From the NCBI GenBank assembly GCA_947643405.1, contig CANRVY010000015.1:1-38590 (forward strand): 38,590 nt of DNA. Direction: 5' to 3'. How positions within the stretch are numbered: position 1 is the stretch's first letter; every line of letters starts with the position of its first letter. Below, one piece after another: positions 8,701-15,909 of this stretch. Made by a program: the position numbers and the translations under genes. Source of the stretch: an uncultured Mycoplasmatota bacterium. GTDB taxonomy: Bacteria; Bacillota_I; Bacilli_A; RF39; UBA660. Under the pieces are notes generated by a model that made no database searches, was not told the DNA's origin, and saw nothing but the letters and a program-made list of their open reading frames with translations.

Positions 8701-8959
8701 CATCATCCAAGTGATTTGGATAAGTAGCACTATCACTAAATTCAATAAATACAGCAATATATTTGAGTGATTTTTTTGTGTCGTTAAAAACAATTTGTGA
8801 ACGCTTTAATGGTTCTACTCCATATAATTCATTATAATTGGAATATACTTTACCATTTTGGGTGATTTGAACAGGCTCTTTATTTGGTAAATTCCCAATT
8901 TGAAGAAGAAGTGCGAAAAAGAGGATGAAGATACTAGCAAAATTAATGTTTTTTCTCAT
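5798..8959 (-). CDS. secreted M6-family metalloprotease with GLUG, Big2 and dockerin domains
   Basis: The 1053-residue protein has an N-terminal signal peptide (about 1-22). An M6/immune-inhibitor-A-like peptidase domain follows, with the zinc motif HEFGH at 281-285, the following VDLYR, and a GFFDIMGS loop. Next is a GLUG-type beta-helix region (about 500-700), a Big2 immunoglobulin-like domain (about 815-905), and a C-terminal type I dockerin (about 989-1053). The dockerin has two Ca2+-loop repeats, DVNGDGLIYATDYVKIKN and DINNDNRIYATDYVRIKN. The expected role is a surface or complex-bound protease. It overlaps the upstream surface-protein gene by 17 bases, so the two are made together. AGAGG precedes the ATG. 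The substrate is unknown; mucin or host-protein targets would be speculation. Confidence 0.88.
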   Translation of the reverse strand: MRKNINFASIFILFFALLLQIGNLPNKEPVQITQNGKVYSNYNELYGVEPLKRSQIVFNDTKKSLKYIAVFIEFSDSATYPNHLDDDESVSNAEIIMNSDELFTMDTVTGKVKVPSFKKYYERESYGKLSITTEFFPKQDGKVVSYVDPHPMAYYQKYSDSNPIGYKDTNESLQRETELINNATSYVSSQIEQAGIKATDIDTGNDGIVDAISFFVEGKGVLDNPVGWGDLLWSHKMDNYGISATILGKRVVSYNLLYAYDYSDAAGLFSLNRGTYGTIIHEFGHTLGYVDLYRFAPSKGNPVGFFDIMGSTIGSNPQNFLTYFISEYNQATNWHQPLPVIDKTTTNITLSKPNFTDSNEKRAVKVQLSSDGEEYFVIEYHDKKDTYEAYSVDESGIIVYRVNEKNKYSGNKEGGDHGELDHIFVFRPNETGLGDGNGTISQATLNLNRPKLGKNIDVDNHDFDAETIYYSNGNNSGIIIEVISQTSDTITFNVTFPNIGGDGTETSPYLIGDVNTFLYLMQLDSKGKYYQLTADLDFKDVNNYPSMEFYGTLEGNGHTLSNISSKNSGVFYNIGEYNARATVQNLYIENIKSTGTGDSIGGFSSVITNGKIKNVHVLSGTITNITSINELASTGGFAGNTFSISSIEDCSASANVSAPKNVGGFIGINSNTMIKNSYSESIVSGDKNIGGFIGIQSITEAPYKVPENVYYKSNLSAVGGYAGFLHNLTILPEQDLGKGITKIAALEQVNVKKNETISYSVTLPTTYESKIEKPEIAEYQTGQLKGLQAGNTKLYLIFSIGSRKIEIITEVSVVDSTLPDIEITEITLEKSKLELEENERVKLNVIIKPTNHTMSNSMDWKSSDTNIVSVDEFGNLMAIKSGTATITATTVNGKKAECIVTVIVAKKLNENEVLNSFGLTKKENYVTGFQIGSNIANIRNKLSSNTKVTLSSFKNANGVEITNGTIATNMKFTLRFNNQEYHYTVVVKGDVNGDGLIYATDYVKIKNHIMGKTTLNGAYLLAADINNDNRIYATDYVRIKNDIMGKGTIEQQF

Positions 8960-10223
8960 CTTTTTTACCTCTTCTTTTTATGAATAAGAATATAATTCCA
9001 CCTAAACTAGCAACAAAACAACCGATTAATCCATAAATAATCCATTCTTTTTGTTCTATTTCTTTTTTTAAGTTTTGATATTCTTTTTCTGTTATAGATA
9101 AAAAGTTGGAATATAATTGGAAGGTTTGCTCTGTATCTTCATATAAGTATTCTACTTTTTTTCCTTCATGATTGAAAACAGGAATTAAGAAATAATGCGC
9201 AAATTCTTTTTCAAATTGATATCCTTCTACTTCTATATTATTGATATTGACTTTTGTTTTTTTAAATCCTTTTTTTTCTTGTTCTAAATCATACAAATAA
9301 AATGTTTTGTTTTGAATGGTAATTGGAAGTATTTTACTTGTACATTCATTTAATTCTTCATCAAATAGATAAAATCCTTTTTCTTTTTTAGAATTGATAC
9401 CATAAATGAAAGTGAGACTTCCATTTGAGAAAACAGAAAATGTGTGGTCATTAATTGTGTGTTGTTTTGTTTCAAACCCTGTTGGAATGGTTACTCCTTT
9501 TAAGTTCTTTACAATCCCAATATCTTCTTTTTTATAAGAAAGGTAAACATCAGGTTCTTCTTCTACATACGCAAAAATAGTATATTCTTTTACACTTCCA
9601 TTTTCGGCTGTTACAGTTAATTTAATGGTATTATCGCCTGGATTTAAACTCACTTCTCCTGTTCCTGTAACACTCGCTTTTCCGTCAGCTGGTTTCGCAT
9701 CCACTGCTATAGATTTTTGATTGCTTGGTAAGTCTACATGATACTCTACTGTATTGGCATCAAAATTAGGGCTCAAGTTTCCTGAGTTAATTGTTAAAGA
9801 TGCTAACAAGTTATTGGTTGAACGTGTATCTACTGGAGGTTTCGTTGTCGTACTACCAGAAGATGTACTTCCTGATGAAATCACTACATTGATACTTCTA
9901 GCCCCAGGTGCATATTCGTTTGCATCTGCATCTGAAAATCCGGCTGCTGGTGTTGCTACAATTTTAACAGTTCCACTACTTCCTGCACGAACAGTTACAG
10001 TTTGATAGTTTTGTTCTACCCAAACACTCGAAGTTGATAAGGTCCCTCCACTAATACTTAAGTTTACTCTTCCAATACAGTCTCCTCCTACAGAGATTGT
10101 AAAAGTTCCATTTGGAGTTACTCTTGTTTTAGATGCACTCATTCCAAAGGAGGCTGCTTCTACATTTGTAATTCCAAATAACATGAGGAGTCCAAATATT
10201 ATCCATAATCGACATTTTTTCAT
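8943..10223 (-). CDS. membrane-anchored surface protein with cadherin-like beta-sandwich domain
   Basis: The 426-residue protein has a signal peptide (1-24, ending near EAA). An N-terminal beta-sandwich of about 95 residues follows, then a Ser/Thr-rich linker (SSGSTSSGSTTT). A cadherin-like beta-sandwich domain (PF12733-type; about 137-222, with NNLLASLTINSG and VEYHVDLP) comes next, followed by about 170 mixed residues. One C-terminal transmembrane helix (about 396-418) with a KRRGKKDEKKH tail anchors it. It is translated just before the dockerin protease and overlaps it by 17 bases. It could be the cell-surface docking partner for that protease. No classical cohesin is recognisable to me, so that role is inference. 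Confidence 0.8.
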   Translation of the reverse strand: MKKCRLWIIFGLLMLFGITNVEAASFGMSASKTRVTPNGTFTISVGGDCIGRVNLSISGGTLSTSSVWVEQNYQTVTVRAGSSGTVKIVATPAAGFSDADANEYAPGARSINVVISSGSTSSGSTTTKPPVDTRSTNNLLASLTINSGNLSPNFDANTVEYHVDLPSNQKSIAVDAKPADGKASVTGTGEVSLNPGDNTIKLTVTAENGSVKEYTIFAYVEEEPDVYLSYKKEDIGIVKNLKGVTIPTGFETKQHTINDHTFSVFSNGSLTFIYGINSKKEKGFYLFDEELNECTSKILPITIQNKTFYLYDLEQEKKGFKKTKVNINNIEVEGYQFEKEFAHYFLIPVFNHEGKKVEYLYEDTEQTFQLYSNFLSITEKEYQNLKKEIEQKEWIIYGLIGCFVASLGGIIFLFIKRRGKKDEKKH

Positions 10224-10251
10224 AAATTACCTCTTTCTTTTTATTACCACT

Positions 10252-10279
10252 ATCATATCATGAATCAGGATTTTTCCAA
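10252..10279 (-). promoter_or_regulatory. promoter of the surface protein/protease operon
   Basis: TTGGAA (10274-10279), a 16-bp spacer and TATGAT (10252-10257) with an extended TG. AGAGG lies before the ATG at 10223. Confidence 0.6.
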
Positions 10280-10315
10280 ACCTATTTTTGTTGGTATTAT
10301 TTTCTATTATTATAA

Positions 10316-10353
10316 ATAGAAAAAGTGATATATTACTTTAATATATTCACTTT
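10316..10353 (-). terminator. intrinsic terminator after ATP-grasp gene
   Basis: A long AT-rich stem AAAGTG-ATATATTA/TAATATAT-ACTTT (one mismatch) is followed on the minus strand by a T run. Confidence 0.75.
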
Positions 10354-10373
10354 ATGAAACATTTAAAATCTTT

Positions 10374-11288
10374 TTATTTTTTTACAAACTGTTTTGGTGC
10401 ATTTCTTCTTTTTAATATTTCTTCTACTAGTTTATGACTTACTTCTAATCCTGAACTACAAATTGGATTAAATTCTATCATATCAATGACTTCTTTTCCG
10501 TCCATCAAAACCTGTCCTATATCTAGCACATAACTACTAGGAAATTCTGGAACTTTTGAAATTCTCTTTATTTGAAGTTCTGCAAAAGCAGTTACTGCTT
10601 CTGGAACTTGCGTTTCATAATCTACATATGACCTAGAAATGCTAAGAAGGCTGTCATTTACTACAAAGACACGATATTCTTTACAGCTCATATCATTTTC
10701 TGGGTCTGAAATAGGTTCAAAAGCTTCTGATAAAAAAATTGTATCATCCTTTTTTAAGTCAAATAAAGGAGGTTTTGTAAAAAAGAAATCTTCTCCTTCT
10801 ATATTTATGGTTCCAAAGGCAGTTAAAATATGACGAATTCTACTTTTTATAGCCGTTTTTAAAAATATTCTTTGGAACATTGTTCTATAACTTTCTGCAT
10901 TTTCTATAAATTCTTTATAAGTTGTAACTACCAACTTTCTATGTACTGGTTTTATAAAATTAGGCCAATAAATAATTTTATCATGGTCTTCCATGGTCTC
11001 AATTGGAATTCCTCCTTGTTCTAAAATATTTGATATTAATTCTTTTTCATATGCAATATGACTTCTTGGAAAAATTACTTTGCCACTAATATCAAATTCT
11101 TCTCCTAATTTATAAAACTTTTTCGTTGTTCTATCAAAAACGATACTCATATTATTTTGTTCTGCTGTTTCTCTTAATTCTCTATCTTTTGTTTTTATCC
11201 AAATCGTATTTTCATCATCACCATCATGAATGATATCATCTGTACCATCTATACTTGGAACACTAAAACATAAATATTCAATATCCAT
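10374..11288 (-). CDS. ATP-grasp domain protein (DUF4343-like)
   Basis: The 304-residue soluble protein looks like the DUF4343/ATP-grasp group. It has an N-terminal alpha/beta part and a central FFFTKPPLFDL segment where ATP-grasp enzymes keep nucleotide-binding lysines. A CKEYRVFVVND strand is followed by the closing IDMIEFNPICSSGL, whose E-x-N is the Mg2+-ATP ligand pair of the superfamily. Such enzymes join a carboxylate to an amine or thiol, but this substrate is unknown. It is third in a unit with the HMA-like and TraB genes, 36 bases after the latter. AGGAGATG precedes the ATG. Confidence 0.75.
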   Translation of the reverse strand: MDIEYLCFSVPSIDGTDDIIHDGDDENTIWIKTKDRELRETAEQNNMSIVFDRTTKKFYKLGEEFDISGKVIFPRSHIAYEKELISNILEQGGIPIETMEDHDKIIYWPNFIKPVHRKLVVTTYKEFIENAESYRTMFQRIFLKTAIKSRIRHILTAFGTINIEGEDFFFTKPPLFDLKKDDTIFLSEAFEPISDPENDMSCKEYRVFVVNDSLLSISRSYVDYETQVPEAVTAFAELQIKRISKVPEFPSSYVLDIGQVLMDGKEVIDMIEFNPICSSGLEVSHKLVEEILKRRNAPKQFVKK

Positions 11289-11324
11289 AAAATCATCTCC
11301 TAAACAAATTGTTGTTTTTCTATA

Positions 11325-12248
11325 TTATTTTACAACTCTAACTGTATATCCTCTTTGCTCAAATTGGTCTATAATTCCACCTTTTCCAATAATATGAGCA
11401 AGACCGACTGTACAAAAAACGTTTTTTCCTTCTTGAAAATTTTTTTCTAATAAATCTGTCATATTATTGTTTCTAATTGTAATTAATTTCTCATTATATT
11501 CTATTTCATATTGATTGGGTTCCTCTTCACTTTGGAATACCAATTTTTCTAATTCTTCTTTGTCTCCTTTTTTATAAAGTTCATACAATTCTTTTAAATT
11601 CTCTTTTGAATTTTCATGTTCTTCTATACTTTGCTTCAATAAATATATTTGTGTTTCTTCATCAAATCCTAATAATACATTATATTGATATTCAGCTGAT
11701 TCCAATTCTAATATCTTTTTTCCATCTTCTTTAGCAAGTTCTAACATATATGTATCTATTCCATACGCTGAACTTAAATTAACTTCTTCTATTGCAGCCG
11801 TTTCTATTAAAGTCTGCCACATGATTGGACTATAACTATCATACATCGGACTATAAATACCTAAATTTTCTAAAATGGATACTCCACTATGATATGTTTT
11901 TTCATCCACATAATCAGTAATTTTTTTCCCATCTGGAATGATAAATTTGGATAATAGTTCCATTTGATTTGCGATATCACTAGAATATTCTACCAAGTCA
12001 AATTCTACTGCTAGAATATCACTTTCTTTATAAGCATTGATAATATAATTTGGAAGTGGATACATCGTTTTTTCTCCAGCATGAATAGAACCAAATAAAT
12101 ATAGTTTATTATCCATTCCCTCTTTTGTAACTTCTAGTAAAAGTGGCGTAGATGTACTTTCTGGTGCCCGTTCTGCTTCTTTTTTGGTACATCCTATTAA
12201 TATAATACTAATACAAAGTAATAATATCAAACACTTTAATTTTTTCAT
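11325..12248 (-). CDS. TraB/GumN family lipoprotein
   Basis: A type II signal peptide ends in LIGC with lipidated C20, so the 307-residue protein should be anchored on the outer face of the membrane. The TraB/GumN pattern follows: YLFGSIHAG, an AVEFD strand, and a C-terminal GLAHIIGKGGIID. The conserved His residues resemble the Tiki/EreA-like hydrolase fold. Family members are suspected metallohydrolases, but most are uncharacterised. AAGGAG precedes the ATG. It lies 12 bases after the HMA-like gene and before the ATP-grasp gene. Confidence 0.85.
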   Translation of the reverse strand: MKKLKCLILLLCISIILIGCTKKEAERAPESTSTPLLLEVTKEGMDNKLYLFGSIHAGEKTMYPLPNYIINAYKESDILAVEFDLVEYSSDIANQMELLSKFIIPDGKKITDYVDEKTYHSGVSILENLGIYSPMYDSYSPIMWQTLIETAAIEEVNLSSAYGIDTYMLELAKEDGKKILELESAEYQYNVLLGFDEETQIYLLKQSIEEHENSKENLKELYELYKKGDKEELEKLVFQSEEEPNQYEIEYNEKLITIRNNNMTDLLEKNFQEGKNVFCTVGLAHIIGKGGIIDQFEQRGYTVRVVK

Positions 12249-12260
12249 TCTATCAACTCC

Positions 12261-12731
12261 TTATTTTTTAATTGATTGACCATTAAATTTAAGTTCTAGC
12301 TGTTTTAGTTCTGCTTCTTTTATCAATTTGGGATTGTAATCCACTTTCATCATTATCTGTTCTTTGTGGCAATTATTTTCATCAAAATCACTAGTGACTT
12401 TTTCTATTCCATCCATGTCTAATAAATCCTCCATCATTCCCCAAAAGCAAAATTCACAACACAAATCGGTTATCACCATATCATATCTACTCGTTTTCAT
12501 TTTTGGATATTTATGAAAAGAGATGATTGTTGGAAGTTTCAATATTCCTAAAAAAAACAAAATTTCCAATTTCAACACTTTCATTTTCATTATATTAGAA
12601 TTATATTTTACATCAATTATAAAATTCCTAGAATCAGAAATAGATACCTCTAAAATTCCGGGTAATGATAATAAATATTCCTCTAATCCATCATACATCC
12701 AACAATCTATTTCTATCATAAATCTATCCAT
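12261..12731 (-). CDS. tandem HMA-like domain protein (putative metal-binding, hypothetical)
   Basis: The 156-residue protein appears to contain two beta-alpha-beta-beta-like halves. The second has ITDLCCEFCFWGMMEDLL, then a DGIEKVTSDFD strand and an IMMKVDYNP strand, the order of heavy-metal-associated (HMA) domains with C-x-x-C. The first half (MIEIDCWMYDGLEEYLL, GILEVSIS, IDVKYN) has the same order but lacks C-x-x-C. Binding of Cu+ or Zn2+ is a family-level inference. GGGTG precedes the ATG and an extended -10 lies at 12772-12777. It leads the TraB/ATP-grasp unit. Confidence 0.65.
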   Translation of the reverse strand: MDRFMIEIDCWMYDGLEEYLLSLPGILEVSISDSRNFIIDVKYNSNIMKMKVLKLEILFFLGILKLPTIISFHKYPKMKTSRYDMVITDLCCEFCFWGMMEDLLDMDGIEKVTSDFDENNCHKEQIMMKVDYNPKLIKEAELKQLELKFNGQSIKK

Positions 12732-12771
12732 ATATGCACCCTATTTTTAAACAAATTATTTCATATAAGTA

Positions 12772-12777
12772 TTATAT
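12772..12777 (-). promoter_or_regulatory. extended -10 of the HMA-like/TraB/ATP-grasp unit
   Basis: GTGATATAATACT lies about 40 bases before the ATG. The same 13-mer recurs upstream of the radical SAM gene at 17.77 kb. Confidence 0.5.
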
Positions 12778-12811
12778 CACAAATGGAAATAAATAAAAAT
12801 GTATCTCTAAA

Positions 12812-12840
12812 TTGACTTTCTGATATGTGAATGCTAGAAT
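12812..12840 (+). promoter_or_regulatory. strong plus-strand promoter
   Basis: TTGACT (12812-12817), a 17-bp spacer and TAGAAT (12835-12840) preceded by an extended TGC. It is divergent from the HMA-like unit and is followed by AAGGGGG before the ATG at 12868. Confidence 0.75.
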
Positions 12841-12867
12841 AGAAAACCAACGAAGGGGGAAAAATTT

Positions 12868-13761
12868 ATGTCCAAGCAAGTATGTGGTCCTTTGCATTCT
12901 GAAATTGCTTTAGAAGAAAAGTTATTATATTACCGAAAAAGGTTTTATTCTGATTCAAAAAGTTTTCATAGTTTTGATGATTTGGCACCTGATTTTAATA
13001 AAAAATCTGATTCTATTATAAATGCTCGTTTTTCAGATGAACAATTTCCTCAAAAAAATTGGAAAAAATATTTGTCTATATTAACATATTTAATGAATTC
13101 AAAAGAAAATAAGGACTTTGCTTCTTTTGATGAGAAAATAGCGTTTTTAATTCAAGCAATTGACCCAGAACTATCTATTTATTTCTACTTTCTAGGGTGT
13201 GGATATTCTGCAAGTGCTTCTAAGGAGAGTAGCCGTCCAATAGAAAAAGGACTGATTGATTTTATTCAATCTACTGTAGGCTGCTTCGATGCCCAGTTTT
13301 TAAAATATGAAGAAATTTATTTTCGGAAAGTTTTAAAACCGAAACATATTATTTCTCATATCCATAGTGATTTCAGCAGTCATTTTTTTGAAAATTGTCA
13401 ATCGATTCATTCTTTTGAAGAAATTCGACAAATTGAGTTTCAATTACTTTCTAAAAAAGCAGATTATTATCGTATCAATTGTGAAACTCCTCATAGCATT
13501 AATACTCTTTGCTTTAATATGAATAATCCAAATAGTATTCTTGAACTCTGGAATATTCCTTATAAAATCATTTTCTTTATTTTGGTGATTGACCCTAGTT
13601 TAGAGGCTTTAAGAATTTATGCAGAAGAGTCTCAGATTTCTGGTGTACAAAAAAGAATGATGGAAGAATTTGGATTTTACCACGAGGACTTTATTCGATT
13701 AGAAGAAATGTACAGAAGAAAATTCTTTCCTGAAATGAAAATTAGTGAATGGGAATTATAA
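12868..13761 (+). CDS. orphan protein with an internal repeat
   Basis: I do not recognise this 297-residue protein. It is acidic to neutral and mostly alpha-helical by composition, with no signal peptide or clear TM segment. Two stretches look like a diverged repeat. The first is about 93-153 (AIDPELSIYFYFLGCG, ending FLKYEEIYFRKVL). The second is about 236-289 (VIDPSLEALRIYAEES, ending FIRLEEMYRRKFF). The N-terminal LEEKLLYYRKRFYSD could be a third partial copy. It has its own strong promoter, a good SD (AAGGGGG) and an intrinsic terminator, so it is a solitary, probably well-expressed gene. Confidence 0.75.
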   Translation: MSKQVCGPLHSEIALEEKLLYYRKRFYSDSKSFHSFDDLAPDFNKKSDSIINARFSDEQFPQKNWKKYLSILTYLMNSKENKDFASFDEKIAFLIQAIDPELSIYFYFLGCGYSASASKESSRPIEKGLIDFIQSTVGCFDAQFLKYEEIYFRKVLKPKHIISHIHSDFSSHFFENCQSIHSFEEIRQIEFQLLSKKADYYRINCETPHSINTLCFNMNNPNSILELWNIPYKIIFFILVIDPSLEALRIYAEESQISGVQKRMMEEFGFYHEDFIRLEEMYRRKFFPEMKISEWEL

Positions 13762-13762
13762 G

Positions 13763-13784
13763 AAACTACAATTCGTAGTTTTTT
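13763..13784 (+). terminator. intrinsic terminator of the orphan gene
   Basis: The arms AAACTAC and GTAGTTT (13763-13769 and 13775-13781) are followed by a T run. It begins directly after the TAA. Confidence 0.8.
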
Positions 13785-13788
13785 ATAT

Positions 13789-13830
13789 ACCAATATTGGT
13801 GCCTATTGTTTTTTCATTTTGTGCTATAAT
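13789..13830 (+). promoter_or_regulatory. promoter region with a perfect palindrome
   Basis: An extended -10 (TGCTATAAT, with TATAAT at 13825-13830) lies 20 bases before the ATG. ACCAATATTGGT (13789-13800), a perfect 12-bp palindrome, lies just upstream of the expected -35 and could bind a dimeric regulator. Confidence 0.5.
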
Positions 13831-13850
13831 AAAAAAAAGGAAGTGAAAAT

Positions 13851-14429
13851 ATGACTCACTATATTGATAATTTATATGAAGAAACAACACCCCTTGTATT
13901 TTCTGATGGTACGAATATTTATAATGATTTAAAAAAGGAGTATGTTACTCATAACAAAGGATATTTTATATATGGTCCTTCTGGAGTTGGTAAAACTTAT
14001 TTTGTCAATCATCAAAAAGAAAAAAATTGGATTGATGGAGATTTATTATGGTCTCTAACTAAGGCTTTTCCTGCTGGGGATTGGTGGAATTGGTCGGGTG
14101 AAGAAATAGATACAATTGAAAGAAGAGCTGATGTGATTACAGAGCAAGCTAAAAAATTAGGATTTTGGATTATTGGTGCAAGTTCTGTAAATATAGTTCC
14201 AGATGCTATTGTAATACCTGATTTTGATACGCATTTAAGTTATATCAAATATAGAGAAAATAATTGTTATGATGGTGGGATAAAAAGTGACGATTTAAAT
14301 AAAATAAAAAGAAACCGAGAACATTTTTCTAGGTTTCATAAATCGGATAATGTGCCAATTTTTAAAAGTGTCGATGAGGCTGTTTTATTTCTCCAAAATC
14401 AAACGGATAACGAGCTCCATTCACATTAG
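13851..14429 (+). CDS. small P-loop NTPase/kinase-like protein
   Basis: The 192-residue cytosolic protein has a Walker A motif GPSGVGKT at 42-49. A WIDGDLLW segment and a Trp-rich WWNWSGEE loop follow. Then come a strand-loop WIIGASSVN where a Walker B-like region may sit, and a Lys/Arg-rich LNKIKRNREHFSRF near the C terminus that could be a lid. The size fits nucleotide or shikimate-kinase-like enzymes, but I cannot name a substrate. The SD is AGGAAG. Its last 68 bases overlap the convergent histidine-phosphatase-like gene. Two convergent reading frames in one stretch are unusual for this gene-dense DNA. Confidence 0.75.
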   Translation: MTHYIDNLYEETTPLVFSDGTNIYNDLKKEYVTHNKGYFIYGPSGVGKTYFVNHQKEKNWIDGDLLWSLTKAFPAGDWWNWSGEEIDTIERRADVITEQAKKLGFWIIGASSVNIVPDAIVIPDFDTHLSYIKYRENNCYDGGIKSDDLNKIKRNREHFSRFHKSDNVPIFKSVDEAVLFLQNQTDNELHSH

Positions 14430-15207
14430 CAATGACTCCATTTAATTCATCAATAACAAGTGAGATTCCACCACAATAATCTACTTTTAGCCAAAATGAT
14501 TTTTCTAAGTGTAAAATTCTTTGTTTTACCAAAGGACTAATCAAATCATAATGTGTTCCATTCCAAATAACCAATCGGCTATTTGGATATTTTTTGTGAA
14601 AATAAGAGGCATATCTTTGCAATATCTGAATATAACAAACTGCTCTTTCTACAATTTGTTCTGGTCCCTCTGCTCCCAATTCCTCTCTTTTTTCTTTTGA
14701 TAAATCTTCTTCGAAGTCTGTCCAAAAATCAACATTGATTCCATTATATTTTTTGCTTAAAAAGTCATAATATCCAGTCCCATCTGTAAACATCTTTGGC
14801 TCTACTAATTGTCTGCTTTCGTGAATTTGCCCATTATAATTAGAATCTTCATTTAGATTTATAATATGACTAGTAGAAATATGATGTTCTTTTAAAAACT
14901 GTTTTATAGATTCCATCGCGATATTGGTAGTTTCAATACACCTTTTAAAATCATTATCTGAAACAGTATTGCTAGAAGTAAACAAAAAATATGTATTTTG
15001 TAAATCTTCTGTACTAAATGAATTTTTTAAATCTGTAATAAAAGATTGCATAATTGATTTTTGGTCCTCTACTGATTCAGGATGTAATTTTCCATTTTTT
15101 CTATCATAATTACAGTGTCTTTGAAAAATCAATTGGGTTTGATTTTTATCTATCATTGGAACAATAGAAGCAGAATCAACCGTTATACTTACTTCCTTAT
15201 CTGACAT
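14362..15207 (-). CDS. histidine phosphatase superfamily-like protein
   Basis: The 281-residue protein carries IFQRHCNYDRKNG (R30, H31), a variant of the R-H-G phosphohistidine motif. FTSSN...RCIETT (near 77-94) is where such enzymes have their SP-x-x-R-A-x-x-T motif, and IWNGTHYDLI (H219) would supply the second catalytic His. Cys replaces Gly in RHG. Members dephosphorylate small metabolites or phosphosugars; the substrate is unknown. AAAGGAG precedes the ATG. Its 3' end overlaps the plus-strand P-loop gene by 68 bases. Confidence 0.65.
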   Translation of the reverse strand: MSDKEVSITVDSASIVPMIDKNQTQLIFQRHCNYDRKNGKLHPESVEDQKSIMQSFITDLKNSFSTEDLQNTYFLFTSSNTVSDNDFKRCIETTNIAMESIKQFLKEHHISTSHIINLNEDSNYNGQIHESRQLVEPKMFTDGTGYYDFLSKKYNGINVDFWTDFEEDLSKEKREELGAEGPEQIVERAVCYIQILQRYASYFHKKYPNSRLVIWNGTHYDLISPLVKQRILHLEKSFWLKVDYCGGISLVIDELNGVIANVNGARYPFDFGEIKQPHRHF

Positions 15208-15290
15208 ATTGCTCTCCTTTCAAAAAATATAAAATGAATTATTTCTATTAATAGAGTAACAAAATATTCTTTTATTTGCAATATTCCCTT

Positions 15291-15908
15291 TTATGATTTC
15301 TTCCAAAAGTCACAAATCTTAGAAGCAAGTTCTATAGGCGCATCTATATTTACTTCATGTGAGGAATTTTCTATTACTTCAAATTTGCTATTCATTATAT
15401 TTTGACTTAATAATTCTGCACTTTTCAAATTTACTTTATCTTTCTTTCCACATAAAATGAGTGTTGGACAAGTTATTTTTTCTAAATGTTGAGCAATATC
15501 AAGATTTTTCATAGAATATATTAAAGTAATAAATTGTTTTTTTGATAATCCTAATTTTATAAATGTTTTGTTTGGCATCATATGAAATATTAAATTTTGT
15601 ATGTGAAAAAGTATTTTAGGAATTTTATAAGGGGTTCCTATTAAAATCATTGAATTGACTTTATCTGGATATTGCTTTGCAAAGGAAAGCGCTAATATTC
15701 CTCCTAATGAAAGACCACATAGATTTAATTTTTCATTTTGATTATTACAATATTTAGAAAAGCTTTGGTACAAATTTTGGTAAGTAAGTTCATCTATGCG
15801 AAATAAATCTGGAGTTTCTACTATCATGTCATTCTCGTTTAAATTTTTTTTTGTTTGATTCCAACTTTTACTCGTTTGTCCCAAACCATGAATCAATATA
15901 TTTTTCAT
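15291..15908 (-). CDS. alpha/beta hydrolase
   Basis: The 205-residue protein has the alpha/beta hydrolase layout. An oxyanion HGLGQTSKSW lies near the N terminus and the nucleophile elbow GLSLGG has S67. D157 sits in CGKKDKV and H184 in SSHEVN, giving a full Ser-Asp-His triad. No signal peptide is present, so it is cytosolic. It follows the XRE regulator almost without gap (stop at 15910, start at 15908) and is probably co-transcribed and controlled by it. The substrate is unknown; esterase, lipase-like or peptidase activities are all possible. Confidence 0.85.
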   Translation of the reverse strand: MKNILIHGLGQTSKSWNQTKKNLNENDMIVETPDLFRIDELTYQNLYQSFSKYCNNQNEKLNLCGLSLGGILALSFAKQYPDKVNSMILIGTPYKIPKILFHIQNLIFHMMPNKTFIKLGLSKKQFITLIYSMKNLDIAQHLEKITCPTLILCGKKDKVNLKSAELLSQNIMNSKFEVIENSSHEVNIDAPIELASKICDFWKKS

Positions 15909-15909
15909 A

